Counted from the first letter of the stretch, positions 26,705 to 36,017 are shown. The stretch: 64,000 bases of DNA from Serratia sp. FDAARGOS_506 (GCF_003812745.1 NZ_CP033831.1:3224001-3288000); one strand, 5' to 3'. The notes: generated by a model from the sequence alone, not told the origin. Numbers and translations are program-made.

Positions 26705-29197
26705 ATGAAGCTGAATAAAAAAGTCCTCTCGCTGCTGACCGCCTCTTCATTCTTGTTGCCGGATACGGCCTGGGCGGTGACGTTCGATACTTCGCTGTTA
26801 GCCGGCGAATCACGCGATTCCGATCTCTCGCGTTTTTATCTCAATAATGACATGCCTGCCGGCCGGCAGGAGATCGATGTGTATGTCAATCATGACTGGA
26901 AAGGGCGCTATCCGCTGCTGTTTGGCACGCAGCGCGACGATATTCAAATTGACTACCAGGATGCGCAGCGGTTGGGCATCGATCTGAGTCAATTGCCGAC
27001 ACCTCAGGCGCCCCAGACGACGCTGTCGATCGCCACGCTGGTACAGGGCGGTCGGTTCGATATGGACGTCGGCGCACTGAGTCTGCGCCTGACGGTGCCG
27101 CAGGCCCGGGTCAACCGGTCGGAGGCGGGATACGTGGATCCGGCCTTCTGGAATCGCGGCATCTCCGCGTTGACGCTGGCCTACAACGCGACCTATTACC
27201 ATGCCGAATCGCGCGGCGACGGCAATCACAGCAACAATGACGATTTCTATACCGGGCTGGAATCCGGGATCAATCTGGCCGGTTGGCAATTTCGCGACAG
27301 CAGCAGCTTTCGCCACGGCAGCGGGCGGGGGAGCCACTGGCAGAACAACACGCGCTATTTGCAGCGCGGCTTCGCCGACATCAAATCCAACCTGACCGCC
27401 GGCGATTTTTATTCGCCGGGGGATCTGTTCGACTCGGTGCGCATGCGCGGGGTGGCGCTGGCGTCGGACATCAGCATGCGCCCCAACTCGCAGCAAGGCT
27501 TTTCACCGATCGTGCGTGGCGTGGCGCAAACCAATGCCCTGGTGAAAGTGGTACAGAACGGCAATGTGATCTATCAGGAAAACGTGCCGCCGGGCGCCTT
27601 TACCCTCGACAGCATTCAGCCGACCGGTTCGGCGGGCGATCTGTGGGTGACGGTCAAAGAGGCTGACGGGCGTGAGCAGTCGTTCAGCGTACCGTTTTCC
27701 GCCGTACCCAACATGTTGAAACAGGGCGTCAGCCAATACAGCGTACTGGCCGGCAAGGTTAACGAAAGCAATACCGATTATGATCCCGGCTTTGTGCAAG
27801 GCACCCTGCAGTACGGTTTCAACAACCTGGTAACCGGTTATGCCGGCAGCATTTTGAGCGACGATTATCAGGCCTGGCTGCTCGGCAGCGGCTGGAACCT
27901 GCCGATAGGGGCGGTGTCCATCGACCTGACGCATGCCGATACCCGCCTGAAAAACCGCCGTGAAAGCGGGCAGAGTTTCCGTATCGCCTACAGTAAATTT
28001 CTTGATGTCACCGCGACCAACTTCACGCTGGCGGCTTATCGCTACTCCACTCGCGGTTACTACAGTTTTACCGACGCCATTTACTCCAATGATGGCTACC
28101 GCCAGCTGGAACGGCAGTTTGATCGCTGGCGCGACGAGGAGGGATTGTCCGAGCTGGATATGAACACCTGGGATGCGCTGCGTTCCGCTCGGCCGAAAAA
28201 TACCTTCACGCTTAACCTGAACCAGCGTCTTAACGAAGGGTGGGGCACGCTGTTCTTCTCCGGCTCCCAGCGCGATTACTGGACGGCCAATGCGAAAAGC
28301 CGCGAATACCAGCTGGGGTATTCCAACAATTTGGGGCGCGTCAGCTACTCCGTTTCCGCCAGCCGGGTGCGTAACAGCCAGCGTGAGGAAGAGACGCGTT
28401 ATTACCTGTCGTTCAGCCTGCCGCTGTCGGTGTTCGATAACAACGCCTACCTCAGCACCGGCCTGTCGGCGACGGACTCTCACTATCAGCAAAGTACGGT
28501 CAGCCTGAGCGGCAATGCCCTGGAATCCAACCGCCTGAGCTATTCGCTGAGCGGCAGTAATCGCAGCGGCGGCGACAACATGGCCAGCGTCAATACGGCC
28601 TATCGTACCCGCGTTTCGACGCTTGGCGCCTCCTACAGCGAAGGCAACGACTATCGCCAGAGCGGCCTCAGCGCGCGCGGCAGCCTGGTAGCGATCCCTT
28701 GGCATGTGCTGGCGTCGAACGAAATCGGCAACACCATGACGGTGGTCGAGGCGCCGCAGGCCGCAGGGCTTATGGTCAACGGCGACGAAAGCATCGTGAC
28801 CAACGCGCAGGGTTTGGCGCTGGTGCCTTATGCCACGCCGTACCGGCAAAATTCGGTCACGCTATCGGATACCGGCCACAGCAGCGGGGCGGAAATCAGC
28901 GGCAACGTTGCCAACCATGTGCCTTACTACGGCGCGGTCAGCTACCTGAAATTCGAGACCGACCAGCGTCGGCCATTCCAGCTGCGGGCGCAGCGCGCCG
29001 ATGGCGCACCGCTGCCGTTCGGCGCCGAAGTGCTGGATGAAAACGGCCGGTCGATAGGCTTTGTCGGCCAGGCCAGCGTGTTGTATCTGCGCGCCGAACA
29101 GCCGCCGACGGCGTTAACGGTGCAACTGCGCGACGGCAGTTGCCGTATCGCCAAACCGACCCTGGCGCTTGACGCGTCGCCCGGCGTTTGCCGCTAA
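26705..29197 (+). CDS. Fimbrial outer-membrane usher
   Basis: Outer-membrane assembly pore of the chaperone-usher pathway. Signal peptide MKLNKKVLSLLTASSFLLPDTAWA, N-terminal chaperone-binding domain (FDTSLLAGESRDSDLSRFYLNNDMPAGRQEIDVYVN), 24-strand barrel with plug (FSPIVRGVAQTNALVKVVQNGNVIYQENVPPGAF), and C-terminal domains ending with a Cys pair (DGSCRIAKPTLALDASPGVCR). 830 residues, family-typical. Starts 15 bases after the chaperone gene. Confidence 0.95.
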   Translation: MKLNKKVLSLLTASSFLLPDTAWAVTFDTSLLAGESRDSDLSRFYLNNDMPAGRQEIDVYVNHDWKGRYPLLFGTQRDDIQIDYQDAQRLGIDLSQLPTPQAPQTTLSIATLVQGGRFDMDVGALSLRLTVPQARVNRSEAGYVDPAFWNRGISALTLAYNATYYHAESRGDGNHSNNDDFYTGLESGINLAGWQFRDSSSFRHGSGRGSHWQNNTRYLQRGFADIKSNLTAGDFYSPGDLFDSVRMRGVALASDISMRPNSQQGFSPIVRGVAQTNALVKVVQNGNVIYQENVPPGAFTLDSIQPTGSAGDLWVTVKEADGREQSFSVPFSAVPNMLKQGVSQYSVLAGKVNESNTDYDPGFVQGTLQYGFNNLVTGYAGSILSDDYQAWLLGSGWNLPIGAVSIDLTHADTRLKNRRESGQSFRIAYSKFLDVTATNFTLAAYRYSTRGYYSFTDAIYSNDGYRQLERQFDRWRDEEGLSELDMNTWDALRSARPKNTFTLNLNQRLNEGWGTLFFSGSQRDYWTANAKSREYQLGYSNNLGRVSYSVSASRVRNSQREEETRYYLSFSLPLSVFDNNAYLSTGLSATDSHYQQSTVSLSGNALESNRLSYSLSGSNRSGGDNMASVNTAYRTRVSTLGASYSEGNDYRQSGLSARGSLVAIPWHVLASNEIGNTMTVVEAPQAAGLMVNGDESIVTNAQGLALVPYATPYRQNSVTLSDTGHSSGAEISGNVANHVPYYGAVSYLKFETDQRRPFQLRAQRADGAPLPFGAEVLDENGRSIGFVGQASVLYLRAEQPPTALTVQLRDGSCRIAKPTLALDASPGVCR

Positions 29198-29215
29198 TAC
29201 AGGATAACCGAACCT

Positions 29216-30286
29216 ATGATCAGGCTGATTTTTTTGCTGCTGCTGTCTGGGCTGTTCAGCGGCTATAGCTATGCTTCCTGCTATGGCAAGGGGGTGGAGT
29301 TTGCGTCGCCGATTTTCGTCGATCTCTCCGATAAGCTGAACGCCAATACGCCGGTATGGGAGGCGCAATACAATACCCAGTACACCGGCACCTTTAACTG
29401 CAGCAAGTCCAAAAGCAACTTTTCCTACACCATCAAACTTCCGACGAAAGACTCGCAGGCCGCGATTTTCGGTTTTAACGATGGCCAACAGTGGGTCCGC
29501 GCAGAAATCACCAACAAGATAGGCGACAGAACGTTGAGGGGGCGAGGGGAACATGCTGCTTCAGAGTTAAACTCACCCATGACCATTCGTTATTCGCTGG
29601 TGCAAAAGCCGAAGGATGGGCGGATAGTACCGGGCGATACTTTGATGCTCGATGATGTTTTACTGGTGAGCGATGTGACCGGTATCAGTATCCTGGAATT
29701 ACCGCTTTGGGTGCTGGCTCAAGTGGGAAAACTGCTCACCTGGTTGCTTACCGGCAATTGGCCTTATGACGATCGCGATATGTACGGCCAACCGATGAAC
29801 ATCAAATACGCGCCTAAAACCACCACCTGCCGTTTCGACAACGCCGGCCTGACGGTCAGATTGCCCAAAATGGGCGTGGCGCAGGTGCTTAATAACAATC
29901 AACCCGGCTACACGCCGTTCTCGCTGAACATCAGCTGCCAGAACATGCAACAGGAAGGCATCGCCGATCGCGCTGTTGAGATGTTCCTGTCCAGCAATAA
30001 CCTGCTGGCCTCCGACGCCAGCGTGTTGACCAATGCCAATGCGGGCGGAGCGCAAGGGGTGGGGCTGCGCCTGGTCAAGCGCGACATGCCGAGTTCGCCG
30101 GTGGTACTGTCGCCTTCAAACGTCGATCGCGGCAGCGCCACCTCACTGTTTCACGTCGCCGCAGGCGGCAGCCTGAACAGTCACTTCATCATCGGCATGG
30201 GGGCTTATTATTACCCTTATCAGCGCGATGGCGTCACGCAGGGAGAAATTAACACCTCGGCCACGTTGAACATCATCTATCCCTGA
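29216..30286 (+). CDS. Fimbrial tip adhesin
   Basis: Last gene of the fimbrial operon, 18 bases after the usher. Signal peptide MIRLIFLLLLSGLFSGYSYA, an N-terminal domain of about 170 residues with Cys pairs (likely receptor-binding), then a C-terminal pilin domain (CRFDNAGLTVRLPKMGVAQVLNN through HFIIGMGAYYYPYQRDGVTQGEINTSATLNIIYP). This two-domain layout, 356 residues, is that of FimH/MrkD-type adhesins. The receptor cannot be predicted. No separate minor-subunit genes are present. Confidence 0.85.
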   Translation: MIRLIFLLLLSGLFSGYSYASCYGKGVEFASPIFVDLSDKLNANTPVWEAQYNTQYTGTFNCSKSKSNFSYTIKLPTKDSQAAIFGFNDGQQWVRAEITNKIGDRTLRGRGEHAASELNSPMTIRYSLVQKPKDGRIVPGDTLMLDDVLLVSDVTGISILELPLWVLAQVGKLLTWLLTGNWPYDDRDMYGQPMNIKYAPKTTTCRFDNAGLTVRLPKMGVAQVLNNNQPGYTPFSLNISCQNMQQEGIADRAVEMFLSSNNLLASDASVLTNANAGGAQGVGLRLVKRDMPSSPVVLSPSNVDRGSATSLFHVAAGGSLNSHFIIGMGAYYYPYQRDGVTQGEINTSATLNIIYP

Positions 30287-30299
30287 GAGGCTCGGACTC

Positions 30300-30341
30300 G
30301 GAATAACCGGTGTGCAACCTGCTTCGCTCATCGGTTATTCC
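30300..30341. terminator. Hairpin between fimbrial operon and soxR
   Basis: Perfect 10-bp inverted repeat GGAATAACCG / CGGTTATTCC with a 22-base loop, lying between the convergent adhesin and soxR ends and covering the soxR stop. It lacks a T run on the plus strand. Confidence 0.5.
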
Positions 30342-30802
30342 GTCGTGCGTTCGAAAATATGCGCGCCGGCGCCCTGTTGGCCCAAAATATCGTTTGGGTT
30401 GCGCAGCGGGCAGTCGGTGAGCGACAGGCAGCCGCAGCCGATGCAGCTGTCGAGATGGTCGCGCAGCACCGTCAGCCGCTGAATGCGCTCATCCAGCGTG
30501 TTACGCCAGGCGGAGGACAAAACCCCCCATTGTTCGGAGGTCAGTTTGCTGCCGGTGGGAAAACTGCCCAGCGTGGCGCGGATCTCCTCCAGCGGAATGC
30601 CCGCGCTTTGCGCGATTTTGATCACCGCGATGTAGCGCAACACCACCGGCGTGTAGCGACGCTGGTTGCCGGCGTTGCGCGTTGCCTGAATCAGCCCCTT
30701 GCTTTCGTAAAAGTGCAGCGCGGATACCGCCACGCCGCTACGCTTCGCCACTTCCCCCACGGTCAATAGCCGATAGGTGTCAATCGGTTCATTTCTTGCC
30801 AT
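30335..30802 (-). CDS. soxR: Redox-sensitive activator SoxR
   Basis: MerR-family regulator with a [2Fe-2S] cluster, switched on by redox-cycling compounds. N-terminal winged helix ([27 protein letters not shown]), dimerisation helix, and the four cluster Cys at C120, C123, C125 and C131 ([12 protein letters not shown]). 155 residues, as in E. coli. It is divergent from an RND efflux operon, with a SoxR box between them; the place taken by soxS in E. coli is taken here by the pump genes. Confidence 0.96.
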   Translation of the reverse strand: MARNEPIDTYRLLTVGEVAKRSGVAVSALHFYESKGLIQATRNAGNQRRYTPVVLRYIAVIKIAQSAGIPLEEIRATLGSFPTGSKLTSEQWGVLSSAWRNTLDERIQRLTVLRDHLDSCIGCGCLSLTDCPLRNPNDILGQQGAGAHIFERTTE

Positions 30803-30817
30803 TCCACGCTCCTCAGC

Positions 30818-30848
30818 TTGACCTCAAGTTAACCTGAGGTTTTATAGT
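30818..30848 (+). promoter_or_regulatory. SoxR-dependent promoter of the RND operon
   Basis: TTGACC (30818-30823) and TATAGT (30843-30848) are separated by 19 bp, the over-long spacer typical of MerR-family activated promoters. The spacer carries the palindrome ACCTCAAGTTAACCTGAGGT (30821-30840), which matches the E. coli soxS SoxR box (CCTCAAGTTAACTTGAGG) at 17 of 18 positions. It faces the pump genes and overlaps the soxR upstream region, so autorepression of soxR is also likely. Confidence 0.92.
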
Positions 30849-30947
30849 GCAGCCAGCCGGGCTTGGCAACCGGCATCTCTCGTCACCTGCCTGCGCTGCG
30901 TCGGGGGAAGGATGGCTTTGGCTGTAAAATCAGGAAGAAACCGTTAC

Positions 30948-32033
30948 ATGATGAAACGAAACCTCATTATTGCCGCGCTGCTGGCGGCGCTCGCTGTCGC
31001 CGCCGTTGCGATGCGATCCACCGCGCGGCAAAACGAAGGCACGCCGGCCTATCCGCCGGTGAAAGTGGCGCTGGCGCCCGCCCTGCGTGTACAGGCGGCG
31101 CGCAGTTACACCGGCGTGGGCGAGCTGGAGGCGGCCAGCCAGGTGGCTGTGGCGGCGGAGACCAGCGGCCGCATCACGCGCATTCTGTTCGAATCCGGCC
31201 AAACGGTGCGGCAAGGGCAACTGCTGGTGCAGCTCAACGATGCGGTCGAGCAGGCTGAGCTGGTGCGTCTGCAGGCGCAATTGCGCAATGCCGATCTGCT
31301 GTTGGCGCGCATGCGCAAGTTGATGAACCTCAACGCCACTGCGCGGCAGCAGCTGGACGATGCGCTGGCTGAACGGGATATGGCTCTCGGTGCGGTGCAG
31401 GAAACGCAGGCCAAAATCGCGCAAAAGGCGATCCGCGCGCCGTTCGCCGGCATCATCGGCATTCGCCGCGTGCATGAAGGGCAATACCTCAACGCTGCCG
31501 AGGCGGTAGCGAACCTGGTGGATGCCGATACGCTGCGGGTCAACTTCTCGCTGGACGAACAAAGCAGCGCCGGGCTGGCGACGGGGCAAGCGGTGGCGGT
31601 GTTGGTCGGCGCGTATCCCGATCGCGCTTTCCCCGCCGCGATTACCGCCATCGATCCGATGATCGGCAAATCCCGCACCGTGCAGGTGCAGGCGACGTTG
31701 ACCAACCGCCAGGGGCTGCTTAAGGCCGGCATGTACGCCGGCATTCGCGTCACGCAGCAGCAGCGCGTGGCGGTGTTGACGGTGCCGGAAACGGCGCTGA
31801 CCTATACGGCATACGGCGATACCGTGTTCCTGGCGCAGCAGGGTGAAAAGGGCATGACGGTTAAGCGCGTCTCGGTCACCGTGGGTGAGCGCAATGACGG
31901 GCGTGTCGAGATCGTCAACGGCCTGCAGGAAGGCGATCGGGTGGTGACCTCGGGCCAGCTCAAGCTGAGCGACGGCATGGCGGCTGAGCCGGTGGTGCAG
32001 GATACGTTGAACGCCGCCCAGGCCGGTTCCTGA
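30948..32033 (+). CDS. RND efflux membrane-fusion (adaptor) subunit
   Basis: Periplasmic adaptor linking an RND pump to an outer-membrane channel (TolC-like, not encoded here). N-terminal anchor MMKRNLIIAALLAALAVAAVAM, lipoyl halves (GELEAASQVAVAAETSGRITRILFESGQTVRQGQLLVQLND and QKAIRAPFAGIIGIRRVHEGQYL), helical hairpin between, then beta-barrel and membrane-proximal domains. A frame with ATG at 30912 behind GGGGGAAGG would add 12 residues; the start is not settled. It is the first gene after the SoxR promoter and precedes the pump gene by 10 bases. Confidence 0.9.
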   Translation: MMKRNLIIAALLAALAVAAVAMRSTARQNEGTPAYPPVKVALAPALRVQAARSYTGVGELEAASQVAVAAETSGRITRILFESGQTVRQGQLLVQLNDAVEQAELVRLQAQLRNADLLLARMRKLMNLNATARQQLDDALAERDMALGAVQETQAKIAQKAIRAPFAGIIGIRRVHEGQYLNAAEAVANLVDADTLRVNFSLDEQSSAGLATGQAVAVLVGAYPDRAFPAAITAIDPMIGKSRTVQVQATLTNRQGLLKAGMYAGIRVTQQQRVAVLTVPETALTYTAYGDTVFLAQQGEKGMTVKRVSVTVGERNDGRVEIVNGLQEGDRVVTSGQLKLSDGMAAEPVVQDTLNAAQAGS

Positions 32034-32043
32034 GGAGAGACCG

Positions 32044-35000
32044 ATGAAATTTACCGATCTGTTCGTGCGTCGGCCGGTGCTGGCGCTGGTGGTCAGCACT
32101 CTGATCCTGCTGTTCGGCGCGCTGGCGCTCAGCCAACTGCCGGTCCGCCAATACCCGCTGTTGGAAAACTCAACCATCACCATCAGCACCGACTATCCCG
32201 GCGCGTCGTCCGAGCTGATGCAGGGCTTTGTCACGCAGCCGATCGCCCAGGCGGTGTCGTCTGTCGAGGGCGTTGACTACCTTTCTTCCTCGTCAGTGCA
32301 GGGGCGCAGCGTGGTGACGGTGCGCATGGCGCTGAACCGCGATTCCACCCAGGCGTTGACCGAAGTGATGGCCAAGGTTAACCAGGTGCGTTACAAGCTG
32401 CCGGAGCAGGCTTACGATCCGGTGATTGAGCGCTCTGCCGGTGAAGCGACCGCTGTGGCCTATGTCGGCTTCTCCAGTAAAACGCTGTCCACGCCGGCGC
32501 TGAGCGAATACCTGACGCGGGTGGTGGAGCCGATGTTCACCACCATTGACGGTGTCGCCAAGGTGGAAGTGTTCGGCGGGCAAAAAATGGCGATGCGCCT
32601 GTGGCTGGACAGCGATCGGCTGGCCGGCCGCGGCCTGACCGCCGCCGACGTGGCCGACGCGGTGCGGCGCAACAACTACCAGGCGGCGCCGGGCAAGGTG
32701 AAAGGGCAGTATGTGGTTGCCAACGTGCGGGTGAATACCGATCTCACCAGCGTGGAGGAGTTCCGCAATCTGGTGGTGCGCAACGACGGCAACGGCCTGG
32801 TGCGCTTGAAAGACGTCGGCACCGTGGAGCTGGGCGCCGCGGCCACGGAAACCAGCGCGCTGATGGATGGCGAACCGGCGGTGTTCCTCGGTGTTTTCCC
32901 CACGCCGACCGGCAACCCGCTGGTGATCGTCGACGGCATTCGTCACCTGATGCCGGCAATTGACAAGATGCAGCCGCCGGGCGTGAAGATGGCGTTGGCG
33001 TTTGAAACCGCGCGCTTTATTCAAGCCTCGATCGATGAAGTGGTGCATACCCTACTCGAGGCGTTGGCGATCGTGGTGGCGGTGATCTACCTGTGTCTGG
33101 GATCGTTGCGCACCGTGTTGATCCCGGTGGTGACCATTCCGCTGTCGATCCTTGGCGCCGCCGGGCTGATGCTGGCCTTCGGCTTCAGCGTCAATTTGCT
33201 GACGCTGCTGGCGATGGTCCTGGCGATCGGTCTGGTGGTGGACGATGCCATCGTGGTGGTGGAGAACGTGCATCGCCATATCGAAGAGGGGAAAACGCCG
33301 CTGGCGGCGGCGATGATCGGCGCACGTGAAGTGGCGGGGCCGGTGATCGCCATGACCCTGACGCTGGCGGCGGTCTATGCGCCGATCGGCCTGATGGGGG
33401 GGCTGACCGGCGCGCTGTTTCGCGAGTTTGCGCTGACGTTGGCCGGCGCGGTGGTGGTGTCCGGCGTGGTGGCGCTGACGCTGTCGCCGGTAATGAGCTC
33501 TCTTCTACTGCCGGCCAAACAGAGCGAAGGGCGCGTGGCGCGTGGCGCCGAGTGGTTCTTCGGCGGCCTTACGCGGCGCTATGCGCGCGCGCTGGATTTC
33601 TCGCTGCACCACCGTTGGTTGACCGGCACGCTGGCGCTGCTGGTGATGATCAGCCTGCCGCTGCTGTACCTGATGCCGCAGCGCGAGCTGGCTCCGACCG
33701 AGGATCAGGCCATCGTACTGACCGCCATCAAGGCGCCGCAGCACGCTAACCTGAACTATGTCGAGCGCTTCGCCTATAAGCTGGATGAAGTCTACAACCG
33801 CATGCCGGAAACCGAAAGCCGCTGGATCATCAACGGCAGCGACGGCACGGCGTCTGGCATCGGCGGCATCAACCTGACGCTGTGGCAGGCGCGCGAGCGC
33901 TCGGCGTCGGCGGTGCAGGCCGATCTGCAAGGGGCGGTGAACGACGTCGAAGGTACCAGCATTTTCGCCTTCCAGCTGCCCGCCTTGCCGGGCTCCACCG
34001 GCGGGCTGCCGGTGCAGATGGTGCTGCGCACGCCGCAGGACTACCCGCAGCTGTATCGTACCCTCGAAGAGGTGAAGCAGAACGCCAGAAACAGCGGTCT
34101 GTTTATGGTAGTGGACAGCGATCTGGACTACAACAACCCGCTGGCGGAGGTGCATATCGATCGTGCCAAGGCCAACAGTCTGGGGATCCGCATGAGCGAC
34201 ATCGGCGAATCGCTGGCGGTGCTGGTGGGGGAAAACTACCTCAACCGCTTCGGTATGGATGGACGTGCCTATGACGTGATCCCGCAGAGCCTGCGTGAAC
34301 AGAGGCTGACGCCGCAGGCGCTGGCGCGGCAGTACGTCCGCTCGCAGGACAATACGCTGGTGCCGCTCTCCACCGTGGTGTCGGTGGCCGTTAAAGTCGA
34401 ACCGAACAAGCTGACCCAGTTTAATCAGCAGAACGCCGCCACCCTGCAGGCCATTCCCGCGCCCGGCGTTTCGATGGGCGAAGCGGTGGCCTTCCTTGAA
34501 CGGCAGGCCAATGCGCTGCCGGCCGAGTTTAGCCACGACTGGCAGGGGGATTCGCGCCAATATACCCAGGAAGGCAATGCGCTGGCATTTGCGTTCCTGG
34601 CGGCGCTGGTGATCATCTATCTGGTGCTGGCGGCGCAGTACGAGAGCCTGAAGGATCCGCTGATTATCCTCATCACCGTGCCGCTGTCGATCTGCGGCGC
34701 CTTATTGCCGTTGGCGTTGGGTTACGCCACGATGAACATCTACACCCAGGTCGGGCTGGTGACCCTGATTGGGCTGATCAGCAAGCACGGTATTCTGATG
34801 GTGGAGTTCGCCAACGAACTGCAGATGCATCAGGGACTGACGCGGCGCGCCGCGATTTTGCAGGCGGCGAAAATTCGCCTGCGGCCGGTGCTGATGACCA
34901 CCGGGGCGATGGTGTTCGGCTTGATTCCGCTGCTGTTTGCCAGCGGCGCCGGGGCTGCCAGCCGCTTCGGCCTGGGATTGGTGATCGTGTCCGGCATGCT

Positions 35001-35124
35001 GGTGGGCACGCTGTTCACCCTGTTTGTGCTGCCGACGGTGTATACGCTGCTGGCGCGCGATCACGCGGTGGCGTCATCCCGCCAGCGTGAGTTGGCTGCG
35101 GCGCAAAAGGCGCTGACGGAGTAA
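32044..35124 (+). CDS. RND multidrug efflux transporter (MexI/AcrB-type)
   Basis: Proton-driven inner-membrane efflux pump of the HAE1 family. The two six-helix halves are clear. The proton-relay residues are present: D400 and D401 in TM4 (GLVVDDAIVVVENV) and K914 in TM10 (LISKHGILMVEF). The start MKFTDLFVRRPVLALVVSTLI and the 1026-residue length resemble MexI-like pumps rather than AcrB (which starts MPNFFIDRP). Given the SoxR promoter, export of redox-active or phenazine-like compounds is a reasonable inference. Confidence 0.93.
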   Translation: MKFTDLFVRRPVLALVVSTLILLFGALALSQLPVRQYPLLENSTITISTDYPGASSELMQGFVTQPIAQAVSSVEGVDYLSSSSVQGRSVVTVRMALNRDSTQALTEVMAKVNQVRYKLPEQAYDPVIERSAGEATAVAYVGFSSKTLSTPALSEYLTRVVEPMFTTIDGVAKVEVFGGQKMAMRLWLDSDRLAGRGLTAADVADAVRRNNYQAAPGKVKGQYVVANVRVNTDLTSVEEFRNLVVRNDGNGLVRLKDVGTVELGAAATETSALMDGEPAVFLGVFPTPTGNPLVIVDGIRHLMPAIDKMQPPGVKMALAFETARFIQASIDEVVHTLLEALAIVVAVIYLCLGSLRTVLIPVVTIPLSILGAAGLMLAFGFSVNLLTLLAMVLAIGLVVDDAIVVVENVHRHIEEGKTPLAAAMIGAREVAGPVIAMTLTLAAVYAPIGLMGGLTGALFREFALTLAGAVVVSGVVALTLSPVMSSLLLPAKQSEGRVARGAEWFFGGLTRRYARALDFSLHHRWLTGTLALLVMISLPLLYLMPQRELAPTEDQAIVLTAIKAPQHANLNYVERFAYKLDEVYNRMPETESRWIINGSDGTASGIGGINLTLWQARERSASAVQADLQGAVNDVEGTSIFAFQLPALPGSTGGLPVQMVLRTPQDYPQLYRTLEEVKQNARNSGLFMVVDSDLDYNNPLAEVHIDRAKANSLGIRMSDIGESLAVLVGENYLNRFGMDGRAYDVIPQSLREQRLTPQALARQYVRSQDNTLVPLSTVVSVAVKVEPNKLTQFNQQNAATLQAIPAPGVSMGEAVAFLERQANALPAEFSHDWQGDSRQYTQEGNALAFAFLAALVIIYLVLAAQYESLKDPLIILITVPLSICGALLPLALGYATMNIYTQVGLVTLIGLISKHGILMVEFANELQMHQGLTRRAAILQAAKIRLRPVLMTTGAMVFGLIPLLFASGAGAASRFGLGLVIVSGMLVGTLFTLFVLPTVYTLLARDHAVASSRQRELAAAQKALTE

Positions 35125-35148
35125 CCCCCCGGCGCCCGAGTGAAAAAT

Positions 35149-35168
35149 AAACCCGCCTCGGCGGGTTT
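35149..35168. terminator. Terminator between RND operon and nucA
   Basis: AAACCCGCC / GGCGGGTTTTT with a 2-base (effectively 6-base) loop lies between the convergent stops; T run on the plus strand, A run giving a T run on the minus strand. Confidence 0.85.
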
Positions 35169-35172
35169 TTCG

Positions 35173-35973
35173 TCAGTTTTTGCAGCCCATCAACTCCGGC
35201 AGGACGCCGGGCTTGCTTTTCAGCGAGGCCTGCACGTCGTCCGGCAGACCGGCCCAGATGATCAGGCCGGTGCGTTTCTCGATCTCGTCCACCGTCACGC
35301 GGAATTGGCAGAAGTCGGCGCCTTTTGGCGTGTTCTGATCGAACAGGAAAGCGGCATAGTGGTTCACCGCCGGGCTGTTGTTGATAAAAATCACCTTCCA
35401 GTAGGCGCTGGGGATGGTGTGCGCTTTCTGGGTGCCCGGCAGTTTGCCCATATCGCGCTCATACAGTGGCCCGGTCACGGTATAGACCGAGGAGATATCG
35501 GCGCGATCGATAAGCTTGCGCTCCTGATCTTCCAGCCGTGCCCAGGCGCCCTGATTCAGATCGGACTTTTGCGGCGTGATGTTGGACAGATAGTTAAGCG
35601 ATTCCCAGTCGGAAACGCCCGCCAGCGAGGCCAGCGGCGCCTGATGACCGCGATCGACCTTCAACGCCGCATTGGCGCCGGTGTAATCGGCGGGTGCCAG
35701 GGTATCCGCCGGGTTGAGTGCCGGATCAGTTTTCCAGTTGCGCGTCTTGCCGCTGGCTGGCGTGTCTTTGGTGATGTGATAGGCCACCCAGTTGGCGAAC
35801 TTGGTGGTGCTGTTGTTATTCAACGTATAAGCATGACGCACGATCGACACGTTGCTGCTGCCGCCGGTCGGGCAGCCGACCGCACAGTTGTCGATGGATT
35901 CGAGCGTGTCGGCCGACGCCTGTGCGGCGAATAGCAGGGCGGCCAGGGCCAGCATCTTGTTGTTAAAGCGCAT
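35173..35973 (-). CDS. nucA: Secreted DNA/RNA non-specific endonuclease (Serratia nuclease)
   Basis: Extracellular nuclease that cuts DNA and RNA of any structure, the hallmark secreted enzyme of S. marcescens. Signal peptide MRFNNKMLALAALLFAAQASA, mature start DTLESIDN. The DRGH motif carries H110 of the precursor (H89 of the mature enzyme), the general base; the Mg2+-binding Asn lies in LSNITPQKSDLNQGAW and Cys pairs are at both ends. 266 residues. The frame starts at 35979 (MNMRF), but the known protein starts at MRFNNK. A perfect LexA box lies 29 bases upstream, in line with DNA-damage induction. Confidence 0.98.
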   Translation of the reverse strand: MRFNNKMLALAALLFAAQASADTLESIDNCAVGCPTGGSSNVSIVRHAYTLNNNSTTKFANWVAYHITKDTPASGKTRNWKTDPALNPADTLAPADYTGANAALKVDRGHQAPLASLAGVSDWESLNYLSNITPQKSDLNQGAWARLEDQERKLIDRADISSVYTVTGPLYERDMGKLPGTQKAHTIPSAYWKVIFINNSPAVNHYAAFLFDQNTPKGADFCQFRVTVDEIEKRTGLIIWAGLPDDVQASLKSKPGVLPELMGCKN

Positions 35974-36001
35974 ATTCATATCCTCAATAAGTTAAAAAAT
36001 A

Positions 36002-36017
36002 CTGTATATATTTACAG
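36002..36017. promoter_or_regulatory. LexA box of nucA
   Basis: CTGTATATATTTACAG fits CTGT-N8-ACAG exactly, immediately upstream of nucA. It differs from the sulA box only in the middle eight bases. Confidence 0.88.

Noticed and set aside
27503-28849. 448-residue open frame antisense to the fimbrial usher
   Set aside because: Shadow of a GC-rich gene; low-complexity His/Arg/Gly-rich product with no domain, while the sense frame is a complete usher.
30930-32189. 419-residue open frame antisense to the RND adaptor and pump start
   Set aside because: The sense strand encodes a complete, recognisable adaptor; the antisense product is His/Arg-rich with no family features.
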